Both the position numbers and the translations under genes were made by a program. From Lepisosteus oculatus (lineage: Eukaryota > Chordata > Actinopteri > Semionotiformes > Lepisosteidae), in NCBI RefSeq assembly GCF_040954835.1, contig NC_090718.1, positions 16,073,532-16,137,531 on the forward strand: 64,000 nt of DNA, written 5' to 3'. This document shows positions 19,893-34,119 of the stretch, one piece after another. The notes beneath the pieces were generated by a model that was given only the letters and a program-made list of their open reading frames with translations, was not told where the DNA came from and did no database searches. Every line of letters begins with the position of its first letter. Position 1 is the first letter of the stretch.

Positions 19893-21380
19893 TTTGGATG
19901 ATTGTGATTGGTGTTGCTGTAGCTGTGCTGTCCTGAGACTGACTGGTGTCAAGACCAGCTGTACTCTGGGATCAGCAGGGCCTAGTGGTGGTATGAATTG
20001 TGGCCTCTGTTTCTCAGGTGTAACAAGTGTTTGATTACTCTGTTCTGTATGTGTCACGGACGTCCAAAGGGACTTACCGTAGGGAGCAGGAGAGCGGAAA
20101 AAGACCCATATGCGTAGCGGCGAGACGGGAAAAAGGCCCGGGCTCATTAGTGCAAAGAGTTCAGGAATGCCGTATAGAAACCTATGCCCTCAGGGAGCGG
20201 ACGTGGGGCGCCCTGGTGCTAGGCGGGTCTCAGGACATCCGAACAACAATGCTGAGCGAGGACAGAGTGCAAGACCCGGAAATATATAGCCCAAGGGAAA
20301 GAGAGGGACAGGAAGGACAGCAGACCGGAAACTAGGGACAGGACAGAGAAGGAGCGCCCTCTGGCTGCAGAGGGCGTGACAGTATGTTTATCAATAGTGG
20401 GTACTGGCCTAATTCAGCCCTGCACTCGCTGTTAGCTGTTTTTCTCTGCGCAAGGCGGATGTTTCTACAGATTGATTAGAGTTTCTACAGAGTGTACTCC
20501 TGGTCTGTGAGGGGACCCCACACTTCACTGCCGTATAGGGCAATGGGTTGGATTACACTTTCAGATATTTGGAGCGAAATTCTTGTTGGTGGGTTGACAT
20601 TGAAGAGCCTCCTTCTTATTGCGTAGAAAGCCCTGAGTGCCTTCTCCCTCAGTGCCTTTAGTGCCAGGTCAAAACTCCCAGAAGAGCTGATGGTGAGACC
20701 GAGATATGTGTAGCTGGATGTGTGCTCCAATGTGTTGTTGTTCAGTGTGAATTTGTACCTGTTTCCCTGAGGTCTGGCTTTCTCCTGGAAAACCATAACT
20801 CTTGTCTTGTCCAGATTGACTGGCAGTGCCCAGGTGTGACAGTCCTGCTCCAGCAATGCCAGGCTCTGCTGTTCTGGGTCCAGATGGGCTGGCAGTGCCC
20901 AGGTGTGAATGTGATGGGATGTGTGGCGGTTTGGTAGGAAGCCAGTCTGACTCTAATGCAGGACATTGTGCTCAATAAGGAGGGCCGGTTATCAGATATT
21001 CAAGTTACGACAGAGTTCCTTCCCCAGGTTACTGTTCACACTGAAGCTCCGGTACCTGTTGGGGTCGAGTCTGTCTCCATTCTTACAGATGGGCGTGATC
21101 AGTCCTTGATTCCAGGCCTCAGGGAAACAGCCGGCCGTCAGGACGAGGTTGGGGAGTTTGAGCAGGCTTTGCTGCAGGTCTAAGCTGCAGTTGGATCAAG
21201 CGTTGTTGACTGTGTCTTGGCTACAGACCTTTTGTGGTCTGAGAGTTGTCTGTTTGTGTATGTGCTTATCTTCTTTAGGGTGTGCATGTAGTGTCTAACC
21301 ATCTCACAGTATCTGAGGCGCAGTTCAGAGTGGTGTGGTGTTGTTTTAGTTCTGGTAGTTCTCTTCAGTTGTTTCTGCAC
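19893..21380 (-). mobile_element. LINE B RT fragment, unit 2
   Basis: Same deleted ORF2 as in unit 1, at +17828, with the same solo LTR inside it. The 123-aa thumb/post-RT frame (20485-20856) is identical to that of unit 1. Confidence 0.88.
20052..20381. mobile_element. Solo LTR (fossil), unit 2
   Basis: Same insertion at the same target, with GTATG at both ends (20047-20051, 20382-20386). It was inherited by duplication and is not an independent insertion. Confidence 0.82.
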
Positions 21381-22267
21381 TCTGTATCAAACCATTTGAT
21401 ATTGTTTCTGAGTGTGTTTCATATGAATGTAGTCATTTTGATTTTAAGGCTAGTTTCTCAAAAACATGGTTTATAAATTTATGCCCGATTTGTTGGTTTG
21501 ATTCAGAGCGTTTTGAAATGTAAGGGATCAAGTAATGGGTTTATTTGCTGCTGAAAAGAGAAGAAAGAAAAAAAAAAAGAAATGAGACAATTAGCTTGTA
21601 ATGAGTTTATAACAACAGTAATTAGATTCCTGCAAGCACTCTTTTCATTGTCCAACAACTGAAAGCTTTTAGGTATAAAGGAAGGGTCCTCTAATATTTG
21701 ATGTGTGAGCTTGTCGTTCTATTGGAGATGTTAGTGAGTCTGAGGATTCGTGTTAATATGACAATACTGCTACTACTATTAATAATACAGCATGGCAAGA
21801 CTTCTTTCAGTCATTTCCCACCCCTCCACCTCAGTGAATCACACATGTTAAACTTCCATCTCGGGTTCCAGATCAGACATGAGCAATCCTATATTACAAA
21901 TACTTAGCACCAGGCAATTTAACCAGACAATAATTTAAGCAATTATTCATTCAAGAGAAGCAGCAGGACGAGTAAAGTGCCCCTCTGATGGCCGGTCAGT
22001 GGAATTAAACTGGAAAATTTCTTAGAAATGATTATTCTTACAATGATGTACCAATGGCGCCGCTTGGTGGTCATTCAGCAAAATTTCACCGAAGGTTTTT
22101 TTTAATTAAAATACCGTTAGTAATGTTCGTATTAATTAGTTATTTTAATTTTAAAAATATTTAAGCATTTTCAACAGCAAAGAATACATTGCCTTGCAAA
22201 CAAGAGTAATGAATGAATGTATTGTACATGGATACAAAATACAAAATAAATACAATAAACCAAAAAT

Positions 22268-22448
22268 TAAAATGACGTTCAAAAGGCGCGAGTCGATGAC
22301 GTCAGAAGGAAGTCGCCCACGGGGCGTATGGGTAATGTAGTTTCTGTAGTTCTCTGGCCCGCACTGCCCACGTGTTTCGGTGATTTGATTGAACATCAGA
22401 ATTAATTATATTGTACCATTTCAGCGTGTTTGTCGTGTCATGGATTTC
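22268..22448 (+). promoter_or_regulatory. Promoter-like cassette P1, unit 2
   Basis: Counterpart of 4440-4620, with CRE at 22297-22304 and CACGTG at 22369-22374. All three elements are conserved. Confidence 0.55.
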
Positions 22449-24217
22449 TATGACTGTCTTATGGGTTCTCTTGTGTGTCATGTTTATTTTAGTGGGTGGC
22501 AGTGCTGGGGCCCTGAACTGTAATCATTCGTGTTTAGTATTTGTTACTGTGACCCTCCTGGGAGGAGGGGACCTTTGTAAGATTCCTGTCCTGGCAAGCA
22601 GCAGGTGAGAGTTTGCTGTCCGACTCAATTACACCTCCGCTACCTCATTTCACCTCTTTCACCAGCCTGTAAAGGGGGTTGTGATAGTATGGGGTCTTTC
22701 TCTTTAACAACCTCAAACCGCAGGAAAGAAATGCTTCATTTATAAGATTGAAATATAACCAGAAAGTATAAAAATAGCTATTTGTGTGTATCATGTCAGA
22801 AATATTTGTTTTTATTTTAAAAGAATTTAGAAGAGAAATATGATTAATAAGGCAGTAGAATCCATTTAAACTGTCATTTCCCTGTTTAGGTTGGAAAGTT
22901 TAATTTGATCAAGTCCACTTGAGTGCCTAAGCAACTGTTTGGGTAGTTTGGCTGGTGTGGTGGTGCTCTCCAAATACCTGATCCAAACGGACAGAGAGAC
23001 AAAGTGAGAAAGAAAAGGTGTAAATAACAGACATATCATATGCAGAATACAGTAATGTGCTGTTCAGCACAGTGACCTAGAGTGAAGATGGAAATCAGTC
23101 ATTCTAGTGCTCTCAATGGTTTTCCATTACAAACGGACCAGGGCTTCCTGAGACACAGGCAGTTGGAGTTATATAGAGTTAGAGGTTGTTTTCACGGCAC
23201 CAGCCGACTAAAGCAGAGACCTCCTTCCACTCCAGAATTTTTTTTTTATTTGGGTGGGATCATCTGGAGTCTTGATTCCTTTCACGGAGTCAGCAGTAGA
23301 TACACAGCTGTTAGCATAGGAGGAGTACAGAAGAGGTGACAGCAGTGCTGGGGACCCTGGTATCTCTTCCACTGAGGACCCTCTGGCACAACCAGAGGTG
23401 TGAAATTGAAATTGTTTGGAAGGAATGGGAAGCTAAAGGCAGAGTCACAATCTCTGATTCATGTAATCAAAACAGTAAGTTCTTTCCTCGGGCAGCTTCG
23501 TTAGAACATTTTAAATAGATGTAAAAGTGTATTTACAGACTATATCAGCCCTTATCTTTATTAACCTGGTTTAATCTTTTTTTCAGAAGTGTAAATATAT
23601 TATACTATGTACCCCTGATGGTATTATTGATGTGCTATAAATATACTCTTGTTTGTATTGTATCTATTCTTATTGCTACCATAAAAAGTTAAAAAGAACT
23701 GCACTTTCGAGAAATGTCCACTGGGCGGCGACAGAGATACACGAGTCTATGGCGGCGAGTCCAATAGCGCCTCCGTACAGATCCTCGTTGTGCAGAGATT
23801 GAAAATCAATACAGATGATAACTGTGACGTTTGTGACAGCAACTCTGAAAGATAACGTAAAGAAGGAAACTAATATTGACATTACTTTTAAAGAAGTTAA
23901 ATAATACTACATTTTAAACCTATTGAAAGTAATATGAAAATATCGTTTGTATTTAAAAAAATATGATACTTCATAATAATTAACGAAATGCTGTGAGAGG
24001 AGACCCATGTTTAAACACTTTAAAACGGATGTAAATGCGTCTGTACAGACAATTTGAAACATGTACGGACCTCATCTGCTTTTGTTTACTATTAAACAAG
24101 ATTACTTGTTTAATCTTTTTCCATAACATGTACATGTATTATCGTATGTACCCCTGGCTATACTCTGTGTTATATGTATTCTTGTTTTTATGGCATGTAT
24201 TGTTGTTATAATTAAAA

Positions 24218-24388
24218 ATAAAAAGACGCGAATCGATTACGTCAAAAGGAAGTCGCCACAGGGCTTGTGGGAAATGTAGTCTTTATAGTGCTCTGGACTG
24301 CGCTCCGCACGTGATCCGCAGATTTGATTGAGCATCAGAATTAATTATACAATGTCAGTGTATTTACCGTGTCGCGGATTTCTATGTC
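24218..24388 (+). promoter_or_regulatory. Promoter-like cassette P2, unit 2
   Basis: Counterpart of 6390-6560, with CRE-like and ZNF143-like elements unchanged. CACGTG (24308-24313) is kept although the next base differs from unit 1. Confidence 0.6.
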
Positions 24389-24740
24389 TGTCTTACAAGA
24401 CGGACTCGGCAGGAGCTGTTCCTTGCTCTCCGGAGTGAAGCTGCTCTGGGAAGAGACGAGCAAATCTTTAGACTCTTTGTAAATGAGACATCATCATGAC
24501 AGCTGTGCCGACCTGCTCTTTATAGGCCTGTTGAACCTGTTTGTGTAAAAAGCAGGAGTCTTGTGTACCCCTGATTGTGTTATGTGTACTCTAGTGTGTT
24601 TGCAGCGCTCGTCCTGCCTGGTTTATCAACTCGACACAGAAACAAAACCCACTGCCGTCGTGTCTGTGGGTTTCTGAGCTCTCTTGTCTTGTTTGCAAAC
24701 TTTTCTCCGGTGTTTATTTTACTTTGTTAAATAAAACGTG

Positions 24741-24754
24741 GTTGCCGGGGCAAC
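24741..24754. promoter_or_regulatory. RFX X-box palindrome, unit 2
   Basis: Identical perfect X-box. Confidence 0.65.
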
Positions 24755-25021
24755 GGAGCTGCAGTAGTGTTTGCCGGAGCGGGTCTGACCTCCAGCAGGT
24801 CAACAGGCGGCTTTTTTAATCTAATCTGCGAGAAAAACAGAAACTTAAGAAACTTTAGTCTAAAAAGCGCTGGCTGGAGTATTTTGTGGAAGAAACGGTG
24901 ACTCGCAGGCTGTGGGACAGGACTATCAGGGACACATCAGCGCTGGACACCAGCCTCACACCGCTGGGCTCACTGCACCATGAGCGAGTCCGTCGGCGCC
25001 TCCTCCTGCTGGGGTGTGTTA

Positions 25022-25878
25022 CCTGGGCTGCTGTCTGTGTGGAGTCTGCATGCTCTGCCCCTGTTCTCATGGGTCTGGTGTCCTGGGGTGCTGTGTGTGT
25101 GGAGTCTGCATGCTCTGCTCCTGTTCTCATGGGTCTGGTTTCCTGGGGTGCTGTCTGTATGGAGTCTGCATACTCTGCCCCTGTTCTCATGGGTCTGGTT
25201 CCTGGGGTGCTGTCTGTATGGAGTCTGCATACTCTGCCCCTGTTCTCATGGGTCTGGTTCCTGGGGTGCTGTCTGTGTGGAGTCTGCATGCTCTGCCCCT
25301 GTTCTCATGGGTCCTGTTCCTGGGGTGCTGTCTGTGTGGAGTCTGCATGCTCTGCCCCTGTTCTCATGGGTCTGGTTTCCTGGGGTGCTGTCTGTGTGAA
25401 GTCTGCATGCTCTGCCCCTGTTCTCATGGGTCTGGTGTCCTGGGGTGCTGTCTGTGTGGAGTCTGCATGCTCTGCCCCTGTTCTCATGGGTCTGGTTTCC
25501 TGGGGTGCTGTCTGTGTGGAGTCTGCATGCTCTTCCCCTGTTCTCATGGGTTCGGTTTCCTGGGGTACTGTCTGTGTGGAGTCTGCATGCTCTGCCCCTG
25601 TTCTCATGGGTCTGGTGTCCTGGGGTGCTGTCTGTGTGGAGTCTGCATGCTCTGCCCCTGTTCTCATGGGTCTGGTGTCCTGGGGTGCTGTCTGTGTGGA
25701 GTCTGCATGCTCTGCCCCGTTCTCATGGGTTCAGTTTCCTGGGGTGCTGTCTGTGTGGAGTCTGCATGCTCTGCCCCTGTTCTCATGGGTCCTGTTCCTG
25801 GGGTGCTGTCTGTGTGGAGTCTGCATGCTCTGCCCCTGTTCTCATGGGTCTGGTTTCCTGGGGTGCTGTCTGTGTGGA
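25022..25878 (+). repeat. 59/60-bp V-SINE-core minisatellite, 14 monomers (unit 2)
   Basis: Same order of monomer variants as unit 1 plus one duplicated 59-bp monomer (the variant with GCATACTCTG, near 25200-25258). This is a single-step slippage or unequal-exchange event. Confidence 0.93.
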
Positions 25879-26450
25879 TACCTGGTGAAGAGACCCAGTG
25901 AGTGTTTGTGTGGCCAGCTGCGTCAACTTCAATAAAACTGGCCTTTTGGTTTGTTTGAGTGCTGACTTGCTATGGTGTATTTTTTCTCTCTGTGAACAAC
26001 ACGTCCTACGGCCAACACTACCCACACAGGAGGTGTGTGCGTGACAGCTCCTCAGCTGCAGCAGGAGACCAAGTGTGCACAGATTTCTTGTTGGGTTTTG
26101 TTGTTTGAAGTTTCTGTTTGTATGTAGGAAGCAATTGTGCCATCGCGTGGTCCGAGTTATAGCACGGGACGAGAGCTCCCGAAGAGCGCCTGCCTCCTGC
26201 CCGATTCAACGTCTAAAATCATCACAGAACGGTGAGGAGCCTCTGACACAGCCCCCAGTACTGGGTGTGCAGAAAGAATCCTATTGTACAGTTTTGGTGT
26301 GAAATGGCCTCCAGTTCTTGTAACATGATGGGTTTCTCTGGACTGCAGTCCCAGTGCACTCCGCTTTGGATTTGCAGTGGTGTTTTCTACAATGGAAAAC
26401 CCTTTGTTTGTACAGAATGGAAATGGCAGTCTGCATGTTTTAATAATCTA
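25879..26450. repeat. Internal duplicated block D2, unit 2
   Basis: Counterpart of 7992-8560. At a few positions (26145-26180) it agrees with block D1, where unit 1 D2 differs. Confidence 0.6.
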
Positions 26451-29400
26451 ATGTGATCATGTACTACAGCTTAAACACTGAGCCAGGTGACGTTTGATTC
26501 TAAAAGATTTCTCTATCATTTCAGCGGCGCCTTGTCTGCGGCAGCCCGGCAGCTCCTCCTCCCTTCCAGCTGAGACTCTTCCCTCTCCAGAGGTGGGTTA
26601 GTGCTCTCAGGTCATCTTCTCTCACACAGCTGCGGGGCAGAAACGCTACTTCCACTGGGCAGAGAGCAGACGGGCAGTGGGAAGGGCAGCCCTGTGTTTG
26701 GGGATCAGGGCTGTCCCTGCTGAGGGATGCTTTCAGAGCCAAAGCAACTGGCTGGGTTATGAACTTTATGGTGTGATCCAAATATGACATACAAAGACAG
26801 AGAATGAGAAAGAAATAGTATTGCATGTATCTGATCAAAACAGTCTCTTTCAGACAAAACAAATATTGAACAAAAACTTAGTTGCAACACACTGCACTAC
26901 ACTTTCTTCTAGGCTGACATTACTGATAGTTTGTGCTGTCTTCCTTTCAGTCTGCAGGGTGTGCATCTTTTTCCTCAGCTTCCTACACGAGGAATCAGTT
27001 TCTCCTGCCCTGGTTTCACTCCTTTATATCTCACAATCTTCTGCAGCTCCTGGAGGCTGACGACATGTTTGCTGTTTCTGAAAAATTGCTGACTGGCTCA
27101 TCAGCACAATTGCTGATTCAAAATCCTTTACTCACATGTTGCCTTAGCCTCTGTATCACAGAGATGTCTTCTGGGTTGGGTAGATCGATAGTGTGCTTTT
27201 GCTCAGTTGCTCTGCTCAATGCGTGGTCTTTTAACTCCGGCTGGGTACGAGCACCTCACTCTCCACACGGCTTTCCAAGGCTCTGTCATCGTGTGTGAGG
27301 ATGTTGTGTAGCTCGTGAAACAGTTCCCCCATTTGAGCCCTGGATTTACTGGGTACTTGAATACCTGAATCTTGCCGTCAGTCCTGATCACCTTGTTTTT
27401 GTTCTGCAAGGACAAGGCACCTCCCCAGCACTGAACACAAACTGATACTGGCGGGTTGATTGTGTTGTGGTGTGAGTTTGTGTCTGTGGGGGTGAGGTGT
27501 CCCCTGCAGCGCGAACAAACATGCAGACTCCACACAGACAGCAGCCCTGGAATCAAACCCAGGGCCCCGGTGCTATGAGGCAGCGATGCTAACCACTGTG
27601 CCGCAGTGTTGCCCCCTTTGAAAATGTCTGACTTCCGTTTAATTTGAGGTCACAAGCTTATAAATGGTCTCACAACGTTTGTCTCATCTCAGGTTTCTCT
27701 GACCAGGCCCAAGGACCTGTAGTCACTGACAGCTTCTGCAGTCTGACGGTTCATTTCAGTAGGCTGGAGGGATGGCGCAATTATCCTCAAATCAGTGAGT
27801 ATTGTTTTGCTCTTGTAACATGAAACATCAAAGAGAAGTCAACAGACTATTCCGTGAAACTGTTCAGACTGGCCCGTGGTGATTTTCTGGGTCCTTTAGT
27901 AAGCTGTCCGGGACTGTGTCATCGACACACTTTGTGAGAAGCCAGTCTGTGTGTTTGCTCTTGTGATCATTCGTGAACGAATGTAAGAGAGTGTAAGAGA
28001 GGGAGAAGATTCGGCCCTGGAGTGATCCACTTTTCTATTTAACAACCTCAAACTGCAGGAGAGAAATGCTTCATTTCTAAGATGGAAATATAATCAGAAA
28101 GTATAATTAGCCATTTGTGTATATCATGTCAAAAAATGTTTTATATATAAAAAGAATTTAGTAGAGACATTTGCTTAATAAGGCAGTAGAATAAATGTTG
28201 TGATGCTGGTGTGATGGTGCTCTCCAACAAACTGATACAAATGGACAGAGAGACAAAGTGAGAAAGAAAATGTGTACATAACAGACATATATGCAGAATA
28301 CAATACAGTGCTGTAAAGTACAGTACCCTAGAGTGAAGATGGAAATCATTCATTCTGGTGCAGAAGAAATGAATCTGCTCTCAATGGTTTTCCTGTACAA
28401 TTGGAACACGTTGTGAATTCTACATAATTCACAGAAAACAAAATAAACAACTCATTCACTCCCCTGCTGTCCGTGACCCAGAGCTCAGTAATCATTTCAC
28501 TACTGAAGATCATGCAGTTTTTAATGCTTTTCATTTGAACATCCTACTTGTTAATATTTCCTCTTAGATGAGAATATTCTCTTCGGCGTGTCTTTACAAC
28601 TCTTCTCTTATTGCTCCTCTTGTCAGTAATCCGGTGTGAAAGCTCTCTCTGTCGGAATCAATGTCTTACCTCTCCGTCTTGTGTTTCAGGTCTCCTCTGG
28701 CTGCTGACCCTGCCGTCAGGACAGAACACATCCCGCACTGACCACACTGCTGGGTTTACTGTACGTGACAATAAAGAGCTTGAGCAACACATCTAATGTG
28801 ATCTCTGCACGCTTCCCGAGGAGGGTCCAGCAACGTTCTATATAGTGCACATCACCATCGGGATGAAAAACAAAAATCCCCAGTGGGAGTCCAGTCTTTC
28901 CCTGCTACGCAAATTGCTTTTCGTTAGGTGAGGTCGCAAGTTCTTATTGGAGAATGTTGTACAGTTTCTTAATGCAATAGGGCGAGTAAGACTGAAGTTC
29001 CCCCCGTGTTGGCCGATCAGTGGAACGAAACTGAAAAAAGCTCCTTGAAACTGTGATTCATACACTGATACACTGGCTCAGCATGGTGCTCACCTGCTGT
29101 CCTTGGGTGTCTGCTGAAATTTGATTTTTTTTCAGGAGCACTGTGACCCAGAGCTCAATAATCATTTCAGCTACTGAAGATCATTCACTTTTTAATGCTT
29201 TTCATTTGAACATCCTACTTGTTAGTATTTCCTCTTAGGTGAGAATACTCTGGTACTTTTCTGGGTCTTAGTTGAGTGAGCTTTATTAGAATAATTTAAC
29301 AATACTTTCACCTCCACATAACACTCATAGATTTTTCAAGGGTTAAATATGGGAGCCACGTTTCTTACATGTTTCCTTTTGTAAGTTGATTCACAAAGCT

Positions 29401-32400
29401 TTCACCGCCTCCACTCCAGTGAATCACTTTGTTTAGCAAGTGATCAGGTGGAACAGTTTAATTTCTTCCTGCAAATAATGCCTTTTCCTTTTTCATCCCA
29501 TTCAAGTCTCCGTCCTAGTTAGTCATTGTGATGTAGAACGGCAGTGGTCCAGTTGAAAGGTTCAAGGTTTCACTGTGTTTTAGAGTGCAGATAAAGAAGA
29601 TAATAGGAGAGGAAACTGGAAAAGCCGTGACTCTGTCATTCCATTCAATTCAATTTATTTTCATATAGCACCTTTCACAACAAGGTTGCCCCAAGGCGCT
29701 TAACAATGCAGGTAAATATACATTTTGTGAATACAGAACTGAAGACAATGGAGGAAAGGAACCAAAGACTCAGTAAGGAGAATAAAATCCTCTAGGGGTC
29801 CAAGGTCAACTGGCTGCCCAACCCCTTTGGGCATGCTAACATTATATCATTAAAAAAAAAGAAAGAAATGAATGCGGGTATTAATCCATCCATCCATCAC
29901 ATTATCTGTATGTCAGTACCCCACGCAGGTCTCTGCAGACCAGCAGAATCCTCCTAAACGACAGCTGTATCCATGATGCCCCTCTTGGATCCATGGCACT
30001 GATGCAGCATTCAACTCACATGGTGCCCAGCCCATGACAGACAGTATTTCTCCTCTGCAGTATCCCTGCGAGGCAGGACAGGTGCCTGACCTCTGAGAGC
30101 CTTGTAAGTAAGTAGAAGGAGTTTGAAGTCCGCCCTGTACCTGAGAGGAAGCCAATGAAGAGAGAGAAGTATGGGGGTTATGTGGTCATTCTTTCTGCTC
30201 CAAGTAACAATTCTAGCTGCTGCATTCTGTAAGTATTCAAACTCTTTGCTGTGACAAATCTAACGTACTTTAGGCAGACAAAACGACCTTAAAAAGCCAC
30301 ATGATTTTTAAGTAGTCTGTCTGTGTGTAGTAACAGTGGTTCACATTATTTCAGAACGTATACTCCCGTCTCTGTAACTTTCCTCAGTCAGCTAGTGAAC
30401 ATTCTGCATTTACACCACGAATGCACTACTTTGTCTCGCGCGCGGTCACACTGGCCGTCCACAGGCACGGGCAGGAGCAGGGAACACGAGGCCGCTCTGT
30501 AGTGCCCCTGTGGCTCTCCAGCAGAGGGGAGCACTTTGCTCAACAGCCCTGAGCCAAAGGACCCAGTGATAAAGCTGAAAATCTGGCAAGTCCCCCACTC
30601 TCCCTGGGGCGCTGAAGAGGATTTCATCTGATGCTGAGGTTCCTGTAACTCAACACAAAATTGAACACGGCGAGTTATGAGTTTGTGAAGAAGTGACAGC
30701 GGAACAATGTCAAACAGGAAGTTAACCTACAGGAAAGAATGAATTGAATCTCTGATATTCAAGCATGCAGTGTGACGTCCACTGTCTATTCAAATCTACT
30801 CTGCAAGTCTTACAATTCTTTTTCATACACCGTCTCCTGGTTATTGTTTTGTGAGTGCTTGAACTGTTTCTCAGTAGAAATAAGACCGATAACTCACTGC
30901 TTCAGGATGCACACTATCGTCGATGAAACCTGTGGTGTAAGCAAGCGAAAAGAGACAGATCCTTCTAAAACACAGAGGCCATCGGGAGGGCAGAAACACT
31001 CTGCAACAGGTAGGAGCTGTGGAGCCGTGATTCCCCCGAGCCAGAGCCCTCGTCCTCCCTCGACAGCGAACTGAGCTCCAGCGACTGGAGCAGCTACCTG
31101 CCGTCGTGGGACCTCCTGCAGATTGGGAACGGGTAAGGCAATTCGACACGAGCCCACTCCTCTTCCCACTGCTTACACCCCTATAACAAATAGTTTCAGG
31201 GTATTCAAGTACAGGATAAAGAGATGACAGGTGTTCCCAATTGGCTGAGGATACAACTCTCTCTCTGAGAAAGCACACAGAGGTGGACAAAGCAATTAAA
31301 TGCGTTTACAAGTCATTTCCTCTGTTTCTGGTCTTTCTTTACATATCAGAAAAGTGAACTGGTGGCTGTTGGAAAGTGTCTGCTCCGTACGTAATATACA
31401 TGTAAAAGATGTGATTAAATATCTTGGTATTAAGATTTTCAAAAAGGTGATTTTGTGATTTGATGTTCTCTACCTTAGTAAAATAAAAAAAAACTTTATT
31501 CATGGTTGCTATTTGTCAAACACGGGCAGAAGGAGGCCTAAATGCTACAGGGTTTAGAGCATCTAATACCGATACCGACAGTATTATTTACAAAATTAAG
31601 CAAAGTAGGTGATGTATGTTTCCCTAATTTAATCATTCAGGAACTAGGTATTGATGCTTTTAAGAAACTAACAGTAGCCCATCAGAACCTATGGAAGAAT
31701 TTACAACCTTTATTAGACTACAAGGAAAACAATGTAGTTATACGTGTACTAATAAATACTTCAGATCCCTCTCGCAATCTCACAATATCTTGTCAAACTA
31801 TTTTGGAGCACCTCTTTGGGGAAAGTGAGTGGAATCAAACATGACTATTGTCAAACAGATTTTGTATGAATAATAAGGTTAAGGCGTCAGTACAAAATTG
31901 TACATTGAATCGACCCGGTAAAGATACACAGTGTGCATAGATTTAAAAGTAATATAGATGATAATTGTCTATCTCAAAGCAGCCCAGAAACCTTACGTTT
32001 GTTTTTGTTTTGTTCTGTTGTTAAAACACTCTGAACAGATCGGCAAAATGGTGTAAAGAAGGCTTCTAATTCTGACATTTCCTGTAGACAAATTGACGTT
32101 ATTTTACTGCTCAATACTGCTGAACCGAATCTAAAATATAATGTATCATTGGCTTAATCATTATACTCGCTCGTTATTAGATGTAGAAATAGCCTAAAGA
32201 TGAGAAATAATCGAAAATTGAATAATTAGACCGTATGTCGTAGTAGCAGATTGTACTTCTCGCCTACTTGATGTGGTCGAGCAACTCCACAATCGCCATA
32301 CAATCCGTCCGTTCTCATGCTCTGACTTTCAGGTTGGGCAGTGGACTGGATTCCAGGGCAAACTCGTTCTTGTTTGATTATCCGTGTGAAATCTCGCCCA

Positions 32401-32601
32401 ATATAACAGGTAAGCTCATGCACTGAAATGATGCGCTTCCAAATTAAAGCGACACGCATTTGAATAATTCAAAATACTCACGAGGGAACGTCTCCAAACC
32501 ATGTCTAAGTATCACAACATGAAAGCTGTGCGTACCTTATCTTTATTTGACTGTATAATGTACTCCGGTGATCTGTAACGTTGTCTTGCGTGCATCGTAA
32601 A

Positions 32602-33065
32602 GGATCCGGACTTCCGGCTACGGAAAACCCGGAGTGGATCGGCCTTTCCACCGGACCCGGACTTCCGGCTACGAAAAACCCGGAGTGGATCGGCCTTCCA
32701 CCGGATCCGGACTTCCGGCTACGGAAAACCCGGAGTGGATCAGCCATTGCACCGGACCCGGACTTCCGGCTACGAAAAACCCGGAGTGGATCGGCCTTCC
32801 ACCGGATCCGGACTTCCGGCTACGGAAAACCCGGAGTGGATCGGCCTCCCACTGGATCCGGACTTCCGGCTACGGAAAACCCGGAGTGGATCGGCGTTTC
32901 CACCGGACCCGGACTGCCGGCTACGGAAAACCCGGAGTGGATCGGCCTCCCACTGGATCCGGACTGCCGGCTACGGAAAACCCGGAGTGGATCGGCCTCC
33001 CACTGGATCCGGACTGCCGGCTACGGAAAACCCGGAGAGGATCGGCCTTCCACTGGATCCGGACT
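32602..33065 (+). repeat. 50-bp CpG-rich minisatellite, 9 monomers (unit 2)
   Basis: The first six monomers carry ACTTCCGG and the last three ACTGCCGG. Variant order differs from unit 1 (the CAGCCATTGCACC variant is third instead of first), showing rearrangement within the array. Confidence 0.92.
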
Positions 33066-34119
33066 GTGAGCAGCTTTTGTCCAATCGGCGCTGAGATTTC
33101 AGCAGGAGGCGGGAGACAGGCTCTTGTCCAGTCACACAGCTTCAGTCCCGGGACTTTTCCGAATTCCGGCGGGCGGTGACACTTCCGAGAAATGTCCACT
33201 GGGTGGCGACAGAGATACACGGAGCTGAGTCTCAAAGCGCTATCGGAAAGACTTGAAATCGGAAAGAAATACATTTGTTACGTTTTAATCCCATTGAAAA
33301 GGAAGATGAAAATATCGTTTGTATTTTAAAACATTATTATACTTGCGCAACATAATTATTAAGGGAATGGTGTGAGAGGAGACCGTGTTTGAACAGTTTA
33401 AGACGGATGTAAAGACATTTTATTTCAGAATGTCTTTCTGAAATGTGTCTGTTTCTGTGTTGTAAGAACGTTGAAGCATGGACGGGCCTTATCTGCATTT
33501 ACCTTGTTGAATCTTTTTTTCCATAAAACGTACATGTATTATTGCATGTACCCTGACAATACGACTGCTACGTTACGTTTTCTTGTAGTTTTTGGTCTCA
33601 TAAAAAATACAAAAGTATGAGTCGATGACGTCAAAATGGTGTCGCCCACAGGGCTTATGGGTAATGTAGTCTCTGTAGTTCACTGGGCTTCCCTGCCCAT
33701 GTGTTTCGCTGATTTCATTGAACATTAGAATGAATTATATTAATACAATTTCAGCGTATTTATCGTGTCTTGTATTTCTTTGTCTCTCTTATGTGTTCCC
33801 TTGTGTGTATGTTTTCTTGTATTTCACTTGTCTGCGGCGCTGGTTAATCGACTTGGCACATAAAGCAAACCCACTGTCCTCGTGTTTCTTAGCTCCCGTC
33901 TTGTTTGCAAACTTTTCTCCTGTGTTTATTTTACTTTGTCAATAAAACGTGGTTGCCGGGGAAACGGTGCTGCAGAAGTTGTTGCGAGCTGACCTCTAGG
34001 AGGTAAACAGTCGGCTTTTGTAATCTAATCAGCGAGCAAAGCAGAAACGTTAGTCTAAAAAGCGCTGGCTGAGTATTTTGTGGACATTATGCAGAAGAAA
34101 AGGAAGGAACGGTGAGTCG